Assembly: GCA_963733395.1 (NCBI GenBank)
Contig: CAVTCZ010000009.1
Coordinates: 297,831-361,830 of the forward strand
Source: JADKAV01 sp963733395
GTDB lineage: Bacteria; Actinomycetota; Actinomycetes; S36-B12; UBA10799
Reading direction: 5' to 3'
DNA length: 64,000 nt
This document shows positions 27,068 to 35,259 of this stretch, one piece after another. Each line of letters begins with the position of its first letter. Position 1 is the first letter of the stretch. Both the position numbers and the translations under genes were made by a program. Below the pieces are notes generated by a model. That model was not told where the DNA came from. It saw only the letters and a list, made by a program, of their open reading frames with translations, and did no database searches.

Positions 27068-28402
27068 GTGACGAGGCAACGCCGGGCAGGCAGGTCGGCG
27101 GCGGAACCGCCCGGCGAGCAGCGTGTCACCCGGGCGGGGCGCAACCGTTACGTCGACCTGGTCCGGCTGGTCGCCATCCTCGTCGTCGTCGTCGGCCACT
27201 GGCTGGACACGACCATCCTCATCACCGACGGGAAGCCGGTCGGCGAGAGCGCGCTGGCCGTGGTCGGCTACCTGCGGTGGCTCACCCTCCTGCTGCAGGT
27301 CATGCCTTTGTTCTTCCTGGCCGGCGGCTACGCGGCGGCGGCGTCATGGCCGTCGTGGACGGCGCGGGGCGGCCGGTGGGCGGGGTGGACGCACGGCCGA
27401 CTCGCACGACTGCTGCGTCCGACGAGTTGGTTCGTCGCAATCATGGCGACGCTGGCCGCAGCAGCTCTGTTGCTGCGCTTCGACCCTTCTGTGCTGGCAC
27501 AAGCCGGGTGGGGGGTGGCCCTGCAACTGTGGTTCCTACCGGTCTACATGCTCCTGCTCGTACTCGCCGCCCCCTTGCTCGCCGCCTGGAACCGGATCGG
27601 CTGGCCCCTGCTCGCCATCGCGGTCGGCCTGATGGCGGGGGTCGACGTGCTGCTGCGCACGGGTCACCTGGAGGTCGTGGGCTGGGCGAGCTATCTGCTG
27701 GCACCGGCGGCCGGGTTCGTCCTCGGTATGGCGTGGCGTGCCGGAACGCTTCGGAACCGAGCCGTACCGATCGCGATGCTGATCGGCGGCGGGTTGGCCC
27801 TCTTGGTCCTGGTCACGGTCTTCGACTACCCGCCATGGATGATCGGGGTGCCCGGCGAGCCGACCTCCAACACCGCGCCGCCGAACCTGGCCCTGATGGC
27901 CTATTCGGCTGCGCAGATCGGGGGCGTGCTGCTGCTCGAACCCCCTCTCCGCCGGTGGTTGCAGCGGCCTCGGGTCTGGACCGCGGTGATCCGCGGGAAC
28001 GCGGTGATCATGACCCTCTACCTGTGGCACATGGTCCCGGTGCTGGTCCTGGCACCGCTGCTGATCGTCGCCCGACTGCTGCCCGGGCCGCAGGCCGGCA
28101 CGCTCGCCTGGTGGGGTACGCAGGTCCTCTGGATCGCGGCGTTGGCGCTGCTGCTCGCCGGACTGGTCAGCCTGGTGGGGCGCTTCGAGCTTCCACGGCC
28201 CGGGCGCGTCGACCTGGCGGGGTGGACGGCGTCCGGACTGCTGCTGGCATGCGTGGCCCTCACCGGGTATGCCCTGTTCCGGCTGGCCATGGGCGGATTC
28301 GCTCCGGCCGGGCGCCTGGCGGTCGGCGCTCTGGGCATCTACGCAGCCGGGATGCTCGCGTTCTGGCTCGCGGGACGACCGCCCCCGGGCCGGCCGTCCT
28401 GA
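27068..28402 (+). CDS. Acyltransferase-3-family membrane protein
   Basis: 444 aa from GTG 27068. A basic N-terminus leads into NRYVDLVRLVAILVVVVGHW, the usual first helix of acyltransferase family 3 (His of the VVGHW is the candidate catalytic base). Nine to eleven further helices follow; the LYLWHMVPVL segment near the end is typical. These enzymes O-acylate sugars, lipids or peptides at the cell surface. No biosynthetic cluster around it reveals the acceptor. Confidence 0.85.
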   Translation: MTRQRRAGRSAAEPPGEQRVTRAGRNRYVDLVRLVAILVVVVGHWLDTTILITDGKPVGESALAVVGYLRWLTLLLQVMPLFFLAGGYAAAASWPSWTARGGRWAGWTHGRLARLLRPTSWFVAIMATLAAAALLLRFDPSVLAQAGWGVALQLWFLPVYMLLLVLAAPLLAAWNRIGWPLLAIAVGLMAGVDVLLRTGHLEVVGWASYLLAPAAGFVLGMAWRAGTLRNRAVPIAMLIGGGLALLVLVTVFDYPPWMIGVPGEPTSNTAPPNLALMAYSAAQIGGVLLLEPPLRRWLQRPRVWTAVIRGNAVIMTLYLWHMVPVLVLAPLLIVARLLPGPQAGTLAWWGTQVLWIAALALLLAGLVSLVGRFELPRPGRVDLAGWTASGLLLACVALTGYALFRLAMGGFAPAGRLAVGALGIYAAGMLAFWLAGRPPPGRPS

Positions 28403-28438
28403 CCGCGTCGGCCGGTCGCGTGCGGTCCGGCCTTCGCG

Positions 28439-28747
28439 TCATCGACAGGTGAACGAACGGAACCCGCCCTCGGCCGGCCCCCACCGGACATCGACGAAGT
28501 CGACCCGGCCGGGCGCAAGCGATGTCTGCGACCCGGTCCCCTGCAGCCAGTCGAGCAGTCTCTGGCAGTCCGACCGCGAGCCCTCCGCGATCACCATCAC
28601 GTCGCCGTCGGGCATGTTCTGCGCCACACCGACCAACTGCAGCATCTGTGCGTGCGTCATCGTGGCCCACCGGAAGCCCACCCCCTGCACCCAGCCGCTG
28701 ACCGTCGCGGTCAGCCGGACCTGCTCCCCCGGATCTGCGCTGTGCAC
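28439..28747 (-). CDS. acyP: Acylphosphatase
   Basis: 102 aa from GTG 28747. The signature VSGWVQGVGFRWATM with the catalytic Arg, and the later VGVAQNMPDGDVMVIAEG containing the catalytic Asn, are diagnostic. It hydrolyses acyl phosphates. TAGGGT six bases upstream of the GTG suggests a leaderless message. Confidence 0.92.
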   Translation of the reverse strand: MHSADPGEQVRLTATVSGWVQGVGFRWATMTHAQMLQLVGVAQNMPDGDVMVIAEGSRSDCQRLLDWLQGTGSQTSLAPGRVDFVDVRWGPAEGGFRSFTCR

Positions 28748-28845
28748 GCCCTCACCCTACGGATTTCACCGAGGAGACGGGATGTCGCCGGGTGGCATGT
28801 CACCGGGGGCGGTCGGCGCCGTCGCAGCCCTGCGCGAATTGGGCC

Positions 28846-28921
28846 GTTCGTTAGACGTTGTGCCGTTGGTTAGAGAAGACACGCGTGCATTCGCTCACGA
28901 ACAGGACAACCGCTCACCAAC
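28846..28921. repeat. Family C repeat, copy 2, with 19-bp phased arms
   Basis: GTTCGTTAGACG (28846) and GTTGGTTAGAGA (28865) start 19 bases apart; the conserved core 28875-28898 with CACGCGTG follows; then CGCTCACGAAC (28892) and CGCTCACCAAC (28911), again 19 apart and inverted. It lies in the 288-base gap before the cyclase-like gene. Confidence 0.65.
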
Positions 28922-29035
28922 TGCGGGTGCAGGGTCCGGCCGGGCGGATCCGCGGCAACCGGTCCGGTCACACGCACCGCACACCTCGGTGTGGCGCGAG
29001 GAGACCGGCGCGTCGAGGACACCTACGCTGGAGTC

Positions 29036-30142
29036 ATGGCCGGCTCGTGGGCATGGCGAGAGTCCTTCACCGAGGATCCCAGGACGTGGATCCTGCAGGC
29101 AGGCGAGCCCGGGGCGCAGTGGCTGCTGCTCAGGCACGTGATGGACCGCGGCCCGGACGACCCGGACGTCATCCGGGCCCACGCAGAGGTGCTTGCAGAC
29201 CCCGGGGTCCGGGCGCTGATCGACAGGCTGCCCGACTGGGAGGCCGGCGCGAAGTTCGGGGGGCACGACAGCCCGGCCTTCGCGCCGAACCTGCTCACCC
29301 TGTTGGCCGACAGCGGCGTGCAGGCCGGGGACGATCCCCGGATCGAGGCAACACTGGACCGTATGCTCGACCACCAGGATCCCGATGGGAGGTTCCAGTC
29401 CTACGCTCCCCCGCGCGGCAACGACGACCCGCTCTGGGGTTGCCTGCTGTGCGACACCCACGCGATCACCGAAGTTCTGCTGCGGTTCGGCCGCGGCGAC
29501 GATCTGCGGGTGCAGCGATCGCTCACCGTCATGCACGACGACCTCGCCGATACCGCGCAAGGCCCGGCCTGGCCCTGCCGCCCGGACCCGACGACCGGGT
29601 TCCGGGGGCCGGGCCGCAAGCTGGACTTCTGCCCACAGGTGACGCTCGAGGCGCTGCGGGTCTTCTCCCTGGCCCCCGTAACTCGACACCCCGACCGACT
29701 GGCGGACGCGGTTCGGGTCGGCCTCGACGCCTGGCGCGAACGGAGCTCCCACCGGCCTTACATGTTCGGGCACGGGAGACGGTTCAAGACCATCAAGTGG
29801 CCGAGCACCTGGTACCGCGTGGACTCGCTGCTGGACGCCGTCGGGCGGTTCCCCGCAGCGTGGCAGGCATCGCCTGAATACCGCCGCGCAGTGGCCGAAC
29901 TCGCTGCCTGCCTCATCGCCTACAACCTCGACCCAGCCGGACGCGTCACCCCACACTCGGCGTTCCGCGGCTTCCAGGACCAGTCCTTCGGGCAGAAGAA
30001 GAAGCCTTCGGCATTCGCGACGGCCCGAGTGCTGGCCGTTCTGCACCGGGTGGACCCGTTGGCGGCGCAAGTGCGAGAGGTCGACGTGCTCAGCCTGCCC
30101 TCGTCGATGGGCGGCACCGGCACTGCCGAGCCCCCATCGTGA
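29036..30142 (+). CDS. Alpha/alpha-barrel (squalene-cyclase-like) protein of unknown function
   Basis: 368 aa from ATG 29036; TACGCT (29024-29029) six bases before the ATG points to a leaderless message. The sequence is built of helical repeats (PEWLLLRHV-like QWLLLRHVMD, LDHQDPDGRFQSYAPP, DTHAITEVLLRFG) resembling terpenoid-cyclase-like toroids. No DXDD or QW catalytic motif is visible, so it is unlikely to cyclise squalene. CxxC (GCLLCDTHA) may bind metal. The family occurs widely in actinobacteria and chloroflexi as uncharacterised; that is recollection. Confidence 0.6.
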   Translation: MAGSWAWRESFTEDPRTWILQAGEPGAQWLLLRHVMDRGPDDPDVIRAHAEVLADPGVRALIDRLPDWEAGAKFGGHDSPAFAPNLLTLLADSGVQAGDDPRIEATLDRMLDHQDPDGRFQSYAPPRGNDDPLWGCLLCDTHAITEVLLRFGRGDDLRVQRSLTVMHDDLADTAQGPAWPCRPDPTTGFRGPGRKLDFCPQVTLEALRVFSLAPVTRHPDRLADAVRVGLDAWRERSSHRPYMFGHGRRFKTIKWPSTWYRVDSLLDAVGRFPAAWQASPEYRRAVAELAACLIAYNLDPAGRVTPHSAFRGFQDQSFGQKKKPSAFATARVLAVLHRVDPLAAQVREVDVLSLPSSMGGTGTAEPPS

Positions 30143-30169
30143 TCGCCGAGCAACGACCAGCAGGCAACC

Positions 30170-30619
30170 TCACCGCTCGAGCGCGTCGACCAGTTTCTGG
30201 CTGATCCGGCCGAGCTCGGCGAACTCTTCCGGCGTCAGCACGTCGACCAGGTTGCGGCGCACGCTGGCCACATGCTTGGGGGCCGCCGCCACCAGGGTCT
30301 CGTAGCCGGCGTCGGTGAGAACGGCGAAGAACCCGCGGCGATCGTCCGTGCACTCCTGCCGGTCGACGTGTCCGGCCTTCTGCATACGGTCGATCTGGTG
30401 GGACAGCCGGCTGCGGCTCGACAGCGTCACCTCGGCGAGTTCGCTCATGCGCATGCGCCGGTCCGGGGACTCCGACAGCCTGACCATGATCTCGTAGTCG
30501 GCCGATGTGAGCCCGCACTCCTGCTGCAGGTCCCGGCCGAGCCGGTCGTTCAGCAGCAGGCTGGCAGCGAGCCACGAACGCCAGTACCCCTGTTCTTCCT
30601 GCGAAAGCCAACGCGTCAT
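30170..30619 (-). CDS. MarR-family regulator
   Basis: 149 aa from ATG 30619. Winged helix: LTSADYEIMVRLSES, MRMSELAEVTLSSRSRLSHQIDRM (recognition helix), wing HVDRQECTDDRRGFFAVLTD. The ECxxDRRG wing motif is typical. Divergent from the isoprenylcysteine-methyltransferase-like gene with 46 bases between, its likely target. Confidence 0.92.
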   Translation of the reverse strand: MTRWLSQEEQGYWRSWLAASLLLNDRLGRDLQQECGLTSADYEIMVRLSESPDRRMRMSELAEVTLSSRSRLSHQIDRMQKAGHVDRQECTDDRRGFFAVLTDAGYETLVAAAPKHVASVRRNLVDVLTPEEFAELGRISQKLVDALER

Positions 30620-30665
30620 GCACCGACCATATCTATGCTGGCGACGCCGGACGTGAGGAGTGCGA

Positions 30666-31130
30666 ATGCCGATTCCACAACTGGGCAGCCGCGGTCAGGG
30701 CTGGGTGTGGGGCCAGTTCGTGCTGGCGGGATGTGTCCTGGTCGCCTGCGCACTGGGACCTGCCTGGAGTTGGCCCGGACACGCCTGGGTGGGCGCGGCG
30801 CTCATCGGGCTGGGGATCGCCGCGGGCATCTGGTCCTTGCGAAGCCTCGGCGACGCCCTGACGCCGTACCCCCAGCCTCGTTCGCGTGGCACCCTCATCG
30901 AGCACGGTCCGTACCGCTGGGTGCGCCACCCGATCTACTCATCGATGCTCGTCGCGCTGTTCGGCGCCTGCCTGGTGGGCTCCTGGTGGGGCCTACCCGT
31001 GCTCGCGGTGCTGATCCTGTGGTGGCTCGGCAAGGCGCACGTCGAGGAGCAGTTCCTGCGCCAGCACTACCCGGGCTACTCCGAGTACTGCACGCGGGTG
31101 CGGCATCGCCTCATTCCCGGTCTGCTGTGA
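30666..31130 (+). CDS. Isoprenylcysteine carboxyl methyltransferase-like membrane protein
   Basis: 154 aa from ATG 30666, with GAGGAG five bases upstream. Four to five helices; the C-terminal cofactor region has IEHGPYRWVRHPIYSSMLV and the EEQFLRQHYPGYSEYCTRV signature of ICMT/PEMT proteins, which bind S-adenosylmethionine at the membrane. Bacterial substrates are mostly unknown. The 3' end overlaps the convergent alpha-galactosidase by 20 bases. Confidence 0.85.
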   Translation: MPIPQLGSRGQGWVWGQFVLAGCVLVACALGPAWSWPGHAWVGAALIGLGIAAGIWSLRSLGDALTPYPQPRSRGTLIEHGPYRWVRHPIYSSMLVALFGACLVGSWWGLPVLAVLILWWLGKAHVEEQFLRQHYPGYSEYCTRVRHRLIPGLL

Positions 31131-33192
31131 CCCGGTCGAACCGGATGATGCTGCTCGCGTAGTCCCCCTGCAGCCAGAGCCGCAATCCGCGGTGCATGAG
31201 GTATTCCCCCGACGCCTCCCGCTGCTGCCAGTCGTGGGTGAAGCGGTAGCGGGCCTGCGGATCGAGTCCCTTCAACCGCACCGTTGTCGGCTCATGACCC
31301 AGCCGGCTGGCCGGCAGGAAGGCGAACAACACCGCCCCCTCGGGCGCCGAGTACTGGAACAACCGGTAGTCGTTGCCCGACGGGTTCTCCAATCGGTGGA
31401 AGTCCTGCATGAGCGGACGCAGTTCCTTGTACTGGGCGACCAGGGCGGCGGACTTCTTCAGTTCCTCCGGACTCATGGCCGTCAGGTCGCACCCGATCCC
31501 CAGGCTGCCCAGCATGGCGCTGTGGAAGCGGAACTGCAGAGGAATCGCGCGTTGCGACAGGAAGTTCGGCACGTCGGTGACCCATGCCCGCATCGCGCGT
31601 GGTGGATAGACCAGCGAGTAGGCGCGCTGGATCTCGAGGCGGTCCAGGGCATCGGTGTTGTCGCTGGTCCAGAAGTCGTCGAACACGGCCAGCGCACCGA
31701 AGTCGATCCGGCCGCCCCCGGAGGCGCATGCCTCCACGAGTACCCCTGGGTGCCGCCGTTTGACCTCGCGCACGATTGCGTAGAGCGCCTCGATGTGCCG
31801 GAACCACACGTCCCGGGCAGGACCAACCTGTGACATCGGCCGGTTCGCGTCCCACTTGACGTAGGCGATGTCGTTGTCGGTGAGCAACCCGTCCAACATC
31901 TCGACGATGAACTGCTGCACCGCGGGCAGTGTGAGGTTCAGGACGTACTGGCCGCGGGCGCTGTCGATGGCCCGGCCGGGCTCGGCGTAGACCCACTCGG
32001 GGTGGGCGGCGAAGAGGTCAGAATCGGGATTGACCATCTCCGGTTCGACCCAGATACCGAACGCCATGCCCAGCCGACGGACCTCGTCGATGACCGGCGT
32101 GAGGCCATCGGGGAACTTCTCCGGGTCGACCCACCAATCCCCCAGTCCGTCGGTGATGCCGCCGGTCTCGTTCGGGTTCCGGCGTCCGAACCAGCCGTCG
32201 TCGATGACGAACAACTCCGCGCCGAGGCCGGCGGCCGCCCGGGCCAGATCGATCTGGCCTTCGGCGGTCACGGCGAAGTTGGTCGCCTCCCACGAGTTGT
32301 ACAGAACCGGCCGGACACCGGGTCGCATGAGCGATTCGCCGTAGGCGTGCAATCGTCGGCTGACCCCGCCCAACCCCTCGTCGGTGTGCACCGCCACGAC
32401 CTGCGGCGTCGTCACCGGCACTCCGGGCTCCAACGGGACCTCGAGGTCGAAGTCGTTCACGCCGAGCTGCAGCAGCGTCTGCCCGTACTGGGTCTGCTCG
32501 ACCACGACCTTGGTGTTGCCGCTGAACGCCAGCGCCGCCGCCCACACCCGCCCGGCGTCCTCGCCCGCCTCCCGGCTCAGGACTGCGTACGGGTTGTGGT
32601 GGTGGTTGGAGACGCCACGTCGGGATTCGAGCACGATCTTGCCGGTCACGGTCCGCACGAGTTCCTGCTGCTCTGCCCCCCATCGGCCCGAGACATTGCG
32701 CAGGGTGAGGTCACGGAAGGGCACATGCAACTGCGCTGAGGCGAACGACTCGAGGACGATCCCGGGCACGCTGCTGGTGAGAACCACCCACCGCAAGATG
32801 GCATCGAGTTCGGGCAGCACCCGGTAGTGCAGCGCGACAGCCAGTCCCTTCGGATCGTGCAGGTGGACGACCAGGTCCCGGTCCCCAGCCTCGAACCGCT
32901 GATACTGCAGGTCCACCTCCCGGCCGCCATCGGGGAAACGGGCCACGAGCGCCTGCTCGTTGTACCGGAACCTCCCGTGCGGTGGGTACTCCTGCGCCGT
33001 GATGTCCTGGATCAGGTCGTTGGTGGACAGCTCCCAGAGCGGCTCGACGATCAGGTCGGCAGCGTCGATCCGGCCACCCCAGTGCAAGTGGCGCAACAAG
33101 CCTGTCTCGGAGACCGCGAAGACATACGAAGTGGCGTCGGTGTGCAGCGCGAACACCGGCAATGGCCCATCTGACACCTCGACAACTGACAT
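31111..33192 (-). CDS. Alpha-galactosidase, glycoside hydrolase family 36
   Basis: 693 aa from ATG 33192; TACATT six bases upstream suggests leaderless transcription. N-terminal beta-supersandwich, then the TIM barrel with LFVIDDGWFG, WVEPEMVNPDSDL, nucleophile Asp448 in YVKWDANRP and acid/base Asp511 in WTSDNTDALDR, then a beta-sandwich. CASGGGRID is also family-typical. No signal peptide: it splits imported alpha-galactosides (melibiose, raffinose type) in the cytoplasm. The galactose released can enter galK/galT 4 kb away. Confidence 0.94.
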   Translation of the reverse strand: MSVVEVSDGPLPVFALHTDATSYVFAVSETGLLRHLHWGGRIDAADLIVEPLWELSTNDLIQDITAQEYPPHGRFRYNEQALVARFPDGGREVDLQYQRFEAGDRDLVVHLHDPKGLAVALHYRVLPELDAILRWVVLTSSVPGIVLESFASAQLHVPFRDLTLRNVSGRWGAEQQELVRTVTGKIVLESRRGVSNHHHNPYAVLSREAGEDAGRVWAAALAFSGNTKVVVEQTQYGQTLLQLGVNDFDLEVPLEPGVPVTTPQVVAVHTDEGLGGVSRRLHAYGESLMRPGVRPVLYNSWEATNFAVTAEGQIDLARAAAGLGAELFVIDDGWFGRRNPNETGGITDGLGDWWVDPEKFPDGLTPVIDEVRRLGMAFGIWVEPEMVNPDSDLFAAHPEWVYAEPGRAIDSARGQYVLNLTLPAVQQFIVEMLDGLLTDNDIAYVKWDANRPMSQVGPARDVWFRHIEALYAIVREVKRRHPGVLVEACASGGGRIDFGALAVFDDFWTSDNTDALDRLEIQRAYSLVYPPRAMRAWVTDVPNFLSQRAIPLQFRFHSAMLGSLGIGCDLTAMSPEELKKSAALVAQYKELRPLMQDFHRLENPSGNDYRLFQYSAPEGAVLFAFLPASRLGHEPTTVRLKGLDPQARYRFTHDWQQREASGEYLMHRGLRLWLQGDYASSIIRFDRVTADRE

Positions 33193-33274
33193 ATGCCGAA
33201 TGTAGCCGCCAGTGGGTTGCGAATCCCCCTGCTGTGGGGGAACCCAGAAGCCCCCGCAGCGCTAGATTCGACTC

Positions 33275-33916
33275 GTGCACAACACCCGCGAGACTCGGCA
33301 GCTCAATGCCATGTCCACCGGGTTCGGCGTCGGCTCCGCCCTCTTCGCGGTCGGCGCGCTGATGTCGGTGATGCAGCTCGATCTCGTGGTGAACAGCATC
33401 GTGTACGCACTCGGAGCCGTGTGCTTCACCGCGGCGGCCGGCGTGCAATGGCGACAGGCGGCCGATCATCATCCACCCTCGAAGTGGCAGGACCCGGACT
33501 GGATGAGCGCCGCGATCCAGTTCGTCGGAACGCTTGCGTTCAACGTGATGACGATCCGGGCACTGGCCCTGGCCGTGGACCCGACGACGACCTCGTACGA
33601 GAACGTGTGGAACCCGGACGTGTTCGGCTCGCTGCTGTTCCTCGTCTCGAGCTGGATCGCGTGGCATCCCATCGCCCGCGAGCACCGGCACCACCTGCTG
33701 CACGGACGCTCCCATCTGATCTGCATCTCAAACATGCTGGGCTCGGTGTTCTTCGGCATCTCCGCCGTCGGCGCCATGGCGCTGCCCGACGGGACGCTGA
33801 AGAACGAAGGCTGGGACAACTGGGGCACCTTCCTGGGCGCGGCCGGCTTCTTCATCGCCGCGATGGCGCTGCGACCGACCGGTCCGGAACGGCACGAGGC
33901 GGTCGCGGCAGCCTGA
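33275..33916 (+). CDS. Multi-helix membrane protein, YrhK-like
   Basis: 213 aa from GTG 33275, or ATG 33311. TAGATT at 33263-33268 six bases before the GTG supports the GTG start with a leaderless message. About six helices arranged as paired hairpins; charged loops such as HHPPSKWQDPDW. Pieces such as FNVMTIRAL and FLVSSWIAWHP recall YrhK-domain proteins. Function unknown; divergent from the alpha-galactosidase. Confidence 0.6.
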   Translation: MHNTRETRQLNAMSTGFGVGSALFAVGALMSVMQLDLVVNSIVYALGAVCFTAAAGVQWRQAADHHPPSKWQDPDWMSAAIQFVGTLAFNVMTIRALALAVDPTTTSYENVWNPDVFGSLLFLVSSWIAWHPIAREHRHHLLHGRSHLICISNMLGSVFFGISAVGAMALPDGTLKNEGWDNWGTFLGAAGFFIAAMALRPTGPERHEAVAAA

Positions 33917-33922
33917 TCGGGG

Positions 33923-34090
33923 TCAGCCCCGATCCCAGTCCTTGCTCCGCTGGGGGTCGGGCGGCGCCCCGTCCTCGTGCTCCTTGTCGAGCCTGACGTT
34001 GGGGTCGACCCGCGGGTCGAGCTGCGCGGGTCCCCATACGAACAGGGCACCCTTCTTGAGACTGTGCTTCAGATCTCTCCAGATGCTCAT
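33923..34090 (-). CDS. Small basic/acidic protein, 55 aa
   Basis: ATG 34090 to a stop at 33923; MSIWRDLKHSLKKGALFVWG followed by a Pro/Asp-rich tail. The start overlaps the stop of the preceding 53-aa gene (ATGA), a sign of translational coupling. No family recognised. The basic amphipathic N-terminus could touch membrane or nucleic acid. Confidence 0.5.
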   Translation of the reverse strand: MSIWRDLKHSLKKGALFVWGPAQLDPRVDPNVRLDKEHEDGAPPDPQRSKDWDRG

Positions 34091-34248
34091 GGCGCTTCCT
34101 GGACGGAAGGCACGGGTGCCAGCGGCACACCGCCCTCGGCGCCCTCCACTGGCAGGTGGTCGGCATCCGACCCGAGCACCTTCCGGGCAACCAATGCTCC
34201 CGCGGCCATGGCGGCCACCAGAATCAACAAGCGAATCGCGATCTTCAT
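34087..34248 (-). CDS. Small single-helix membrane protein, 53 aa
   Basis: ATG 34248 follows GGAGGAGAA, a strong ribosome site. The N-terminal helix KIAIRLLILVAAMAAGALVA is followed by a soluble Pro/Glu-rich tail. Stop at 34087 overlaps the next gene by four bases. No recognised family. Confidence 0.6.
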   Translation of the reverse strand: MKIAIRLLILVAAMAAGALVARKVLGSDADHLPVEGAEGGVPLAPVPSVQEAP

Positions 34249-34314
34249 TTCTCCTCCATCGGGGATACGGGTAGGTGAGTGGACCTGATTGTGGTGCCGG
34301 GGGGACGAACAGCC

Positions 34315-34548
34315 TCATCCGCTCTCGCCGATCTCCTGCGGGGCGGGCTCGCGGGTCTCCAGGCCCGGGGCCGCTGGGGGTGTCTGCTCGCGGCCGGGCG
34401 GGGGTTCACCCACGGCGTCCGGCGTCCCGGGCACGACAGGGATGTCCTGCGGCTCGGGCGCCGCGGGCAAGTCGGTGGCCGGACCCTGCGGATCGGCACC
34501 GCCCTCAGATGCCCATCGTCCGGTGTCCGTGGCAGTGTCCTTTGTCAT
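34315..34548 (-). CDS. Proline-rich acidic protein, probably disordered, 77 aa
   Basis: ATG 34548, stop 34315. Composition is dominated by Pro, Ala, Glu, Gly (for example TDLPAAPEPQDIPVVPGT), no hydrophobic core, so it is expected to be disordered. The weak upstream AAGGGC may serve as ribosome site. It lies among small stress-type genes; function unknown. Confidence 0.5.
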   Translation of the reverse strand: MTKDTATDTGRWASEGGADPQGPATDLPAAPEPQDIPVVPGTPDAVGEPPPGREQTPPAAPGLETREPAPQEIGESG

Positions 34549-34558
34549 GTAAGCCCTT

Positions 34559-34825
34559 TCAGTGGCGACGAAGCATCTCGACGAGCTCGTCCTTCGTCTT
34601 CTCGGAGTAGCCGTGCAAGCCGAGTTGCTTTGCGCGTCGTTTGAGGTCGCGCACGGACCAATCCTCATACGAGCGGGCCTCACCACCTTTGCGTCCGACC
34701 GCGGCGCGACCACGGGCGGCCGCTGCGTTGGCGATGCGCGCCGCCTTCTGCTTCGAGGCACCGTCCTTGCGCAGTTCCTCGTACAACTCGGGATCCTTGA
34801 CGCTGGACATATCGCGGCGTGGCAT
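34559..34825 (-). CDS. Rho-N/SAP-like small nucleic-acid-binding protein, 88 aa
   Basis: ATG 34825 with GGAGGAG upstream. The N-terminal half (ELYEELRKDGASKQKAARIA) is a charged helix pair; the C-terminal half (DWSVRDLKRRAKQLGLHGYS plus KTKDELVEMLRRH) is a clear helix-extended-helix as in Rho-N and SAP domains, which bind nucleic acid. Homologues I recall are annotated 'Rho termination factor' or DUF7218. It is 10 bases upstream of the disordered protein gene and likely in one transcript. Confidence 0.75.
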   Translation of the reverse strand: MPRRDMSSVKDPELYEELRKDGASKQKAARIANAAAARGRAAVGRKGGEARSYEDWSVRDLKRRAKQLGLHGYSEKTKDELVEMLRRH

Positions 34826-34928
34826 CGGCTCTCCTCCTTCACTCCACCGGACCAGTGCCCCGTCCCAAACGCTTTAACCCCCGCGGGGCCCGCGAGTCCG
34901 ATGTCGGCCAGGTCACACGGCACCGCAG

Positions 34929-34953
34929 GTGTAGCGGCAACCGCCAAGGGTAC
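34929..34953 (+). promoter_or_regulatory. Stress-sigma-type promoter candidate for csbD
   Basis: GTGT (34929-34932), 15 bases, then GGGTAC (34948-34953), resembling the GTTT-N14-16-GGGTA pattern of SigB/SigF-like factors in actinobacteria. It lies 31 bases before the ATG at 34985. Confidence 0.35.
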
Positions 34954-34984
34954 GTACCGCTCACCGAGAGAAGGGAAGAAGCAC

Positions 34985-35197
34985 ATGGGCTTCACTGACA
35001 GGGCCAAGGACACCCTCGAGGACATCGGCGACAAGGCCAAGGAGGCCACCGAGGCCATCAAGGACAAGACCGCCGAGGCCGGGGACGAGGTCAGCGACAA
35101 GGGCCAGGAGATCGGCGAGAAGGTCGGCGACCGGGCGCACGATGCCAAGGAGACCGCGCAGGAAAAGGCCGACGACGTCAACCGCAACCTCGACTGA
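34985..35197 (+). CDS. CsbD-like stress protein, 70 aa
   Basis: ATG 34985 with AAGGGAAG upstream. Highly charged repeats (DKAKEATEAIKDKTAEAGDE, KGQEIGEKVGDRAHDAKETA) predict an extended amphipathic or disordered helix of the CsbD/YjbJ/LEA-like type, which accumulates under general stress. Followed by a perfect hairpin terminator. Confidence 0.8.
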   Translation: MGFTDRAKDTLEDIGDKAKEATEAIKDKTAEAGDEVSDKGQEIGEKVGDRAHDAKETAQEKADDVNRNLD

Positions 35198-35207
35198 CCT
35201 CACCGAC

Positions 35208-35247
35208 CAGCGCCGCGGCACATCTGCGCATGTGTGCCGCGGCGCTG
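35208..35247. terminator. Strong bidirectional hairpin between csbD and galT
   Basis: CAGCGCCGCGGCACA (35208-35222) and TGTGCCGCGGCGCTG (35233-35247) form a perfect 15-bp stem with a 10-base loop, between two convergent genes. Confidence 0.8.
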
Positions 35248-35259
35248 TTCATGTTCGGT

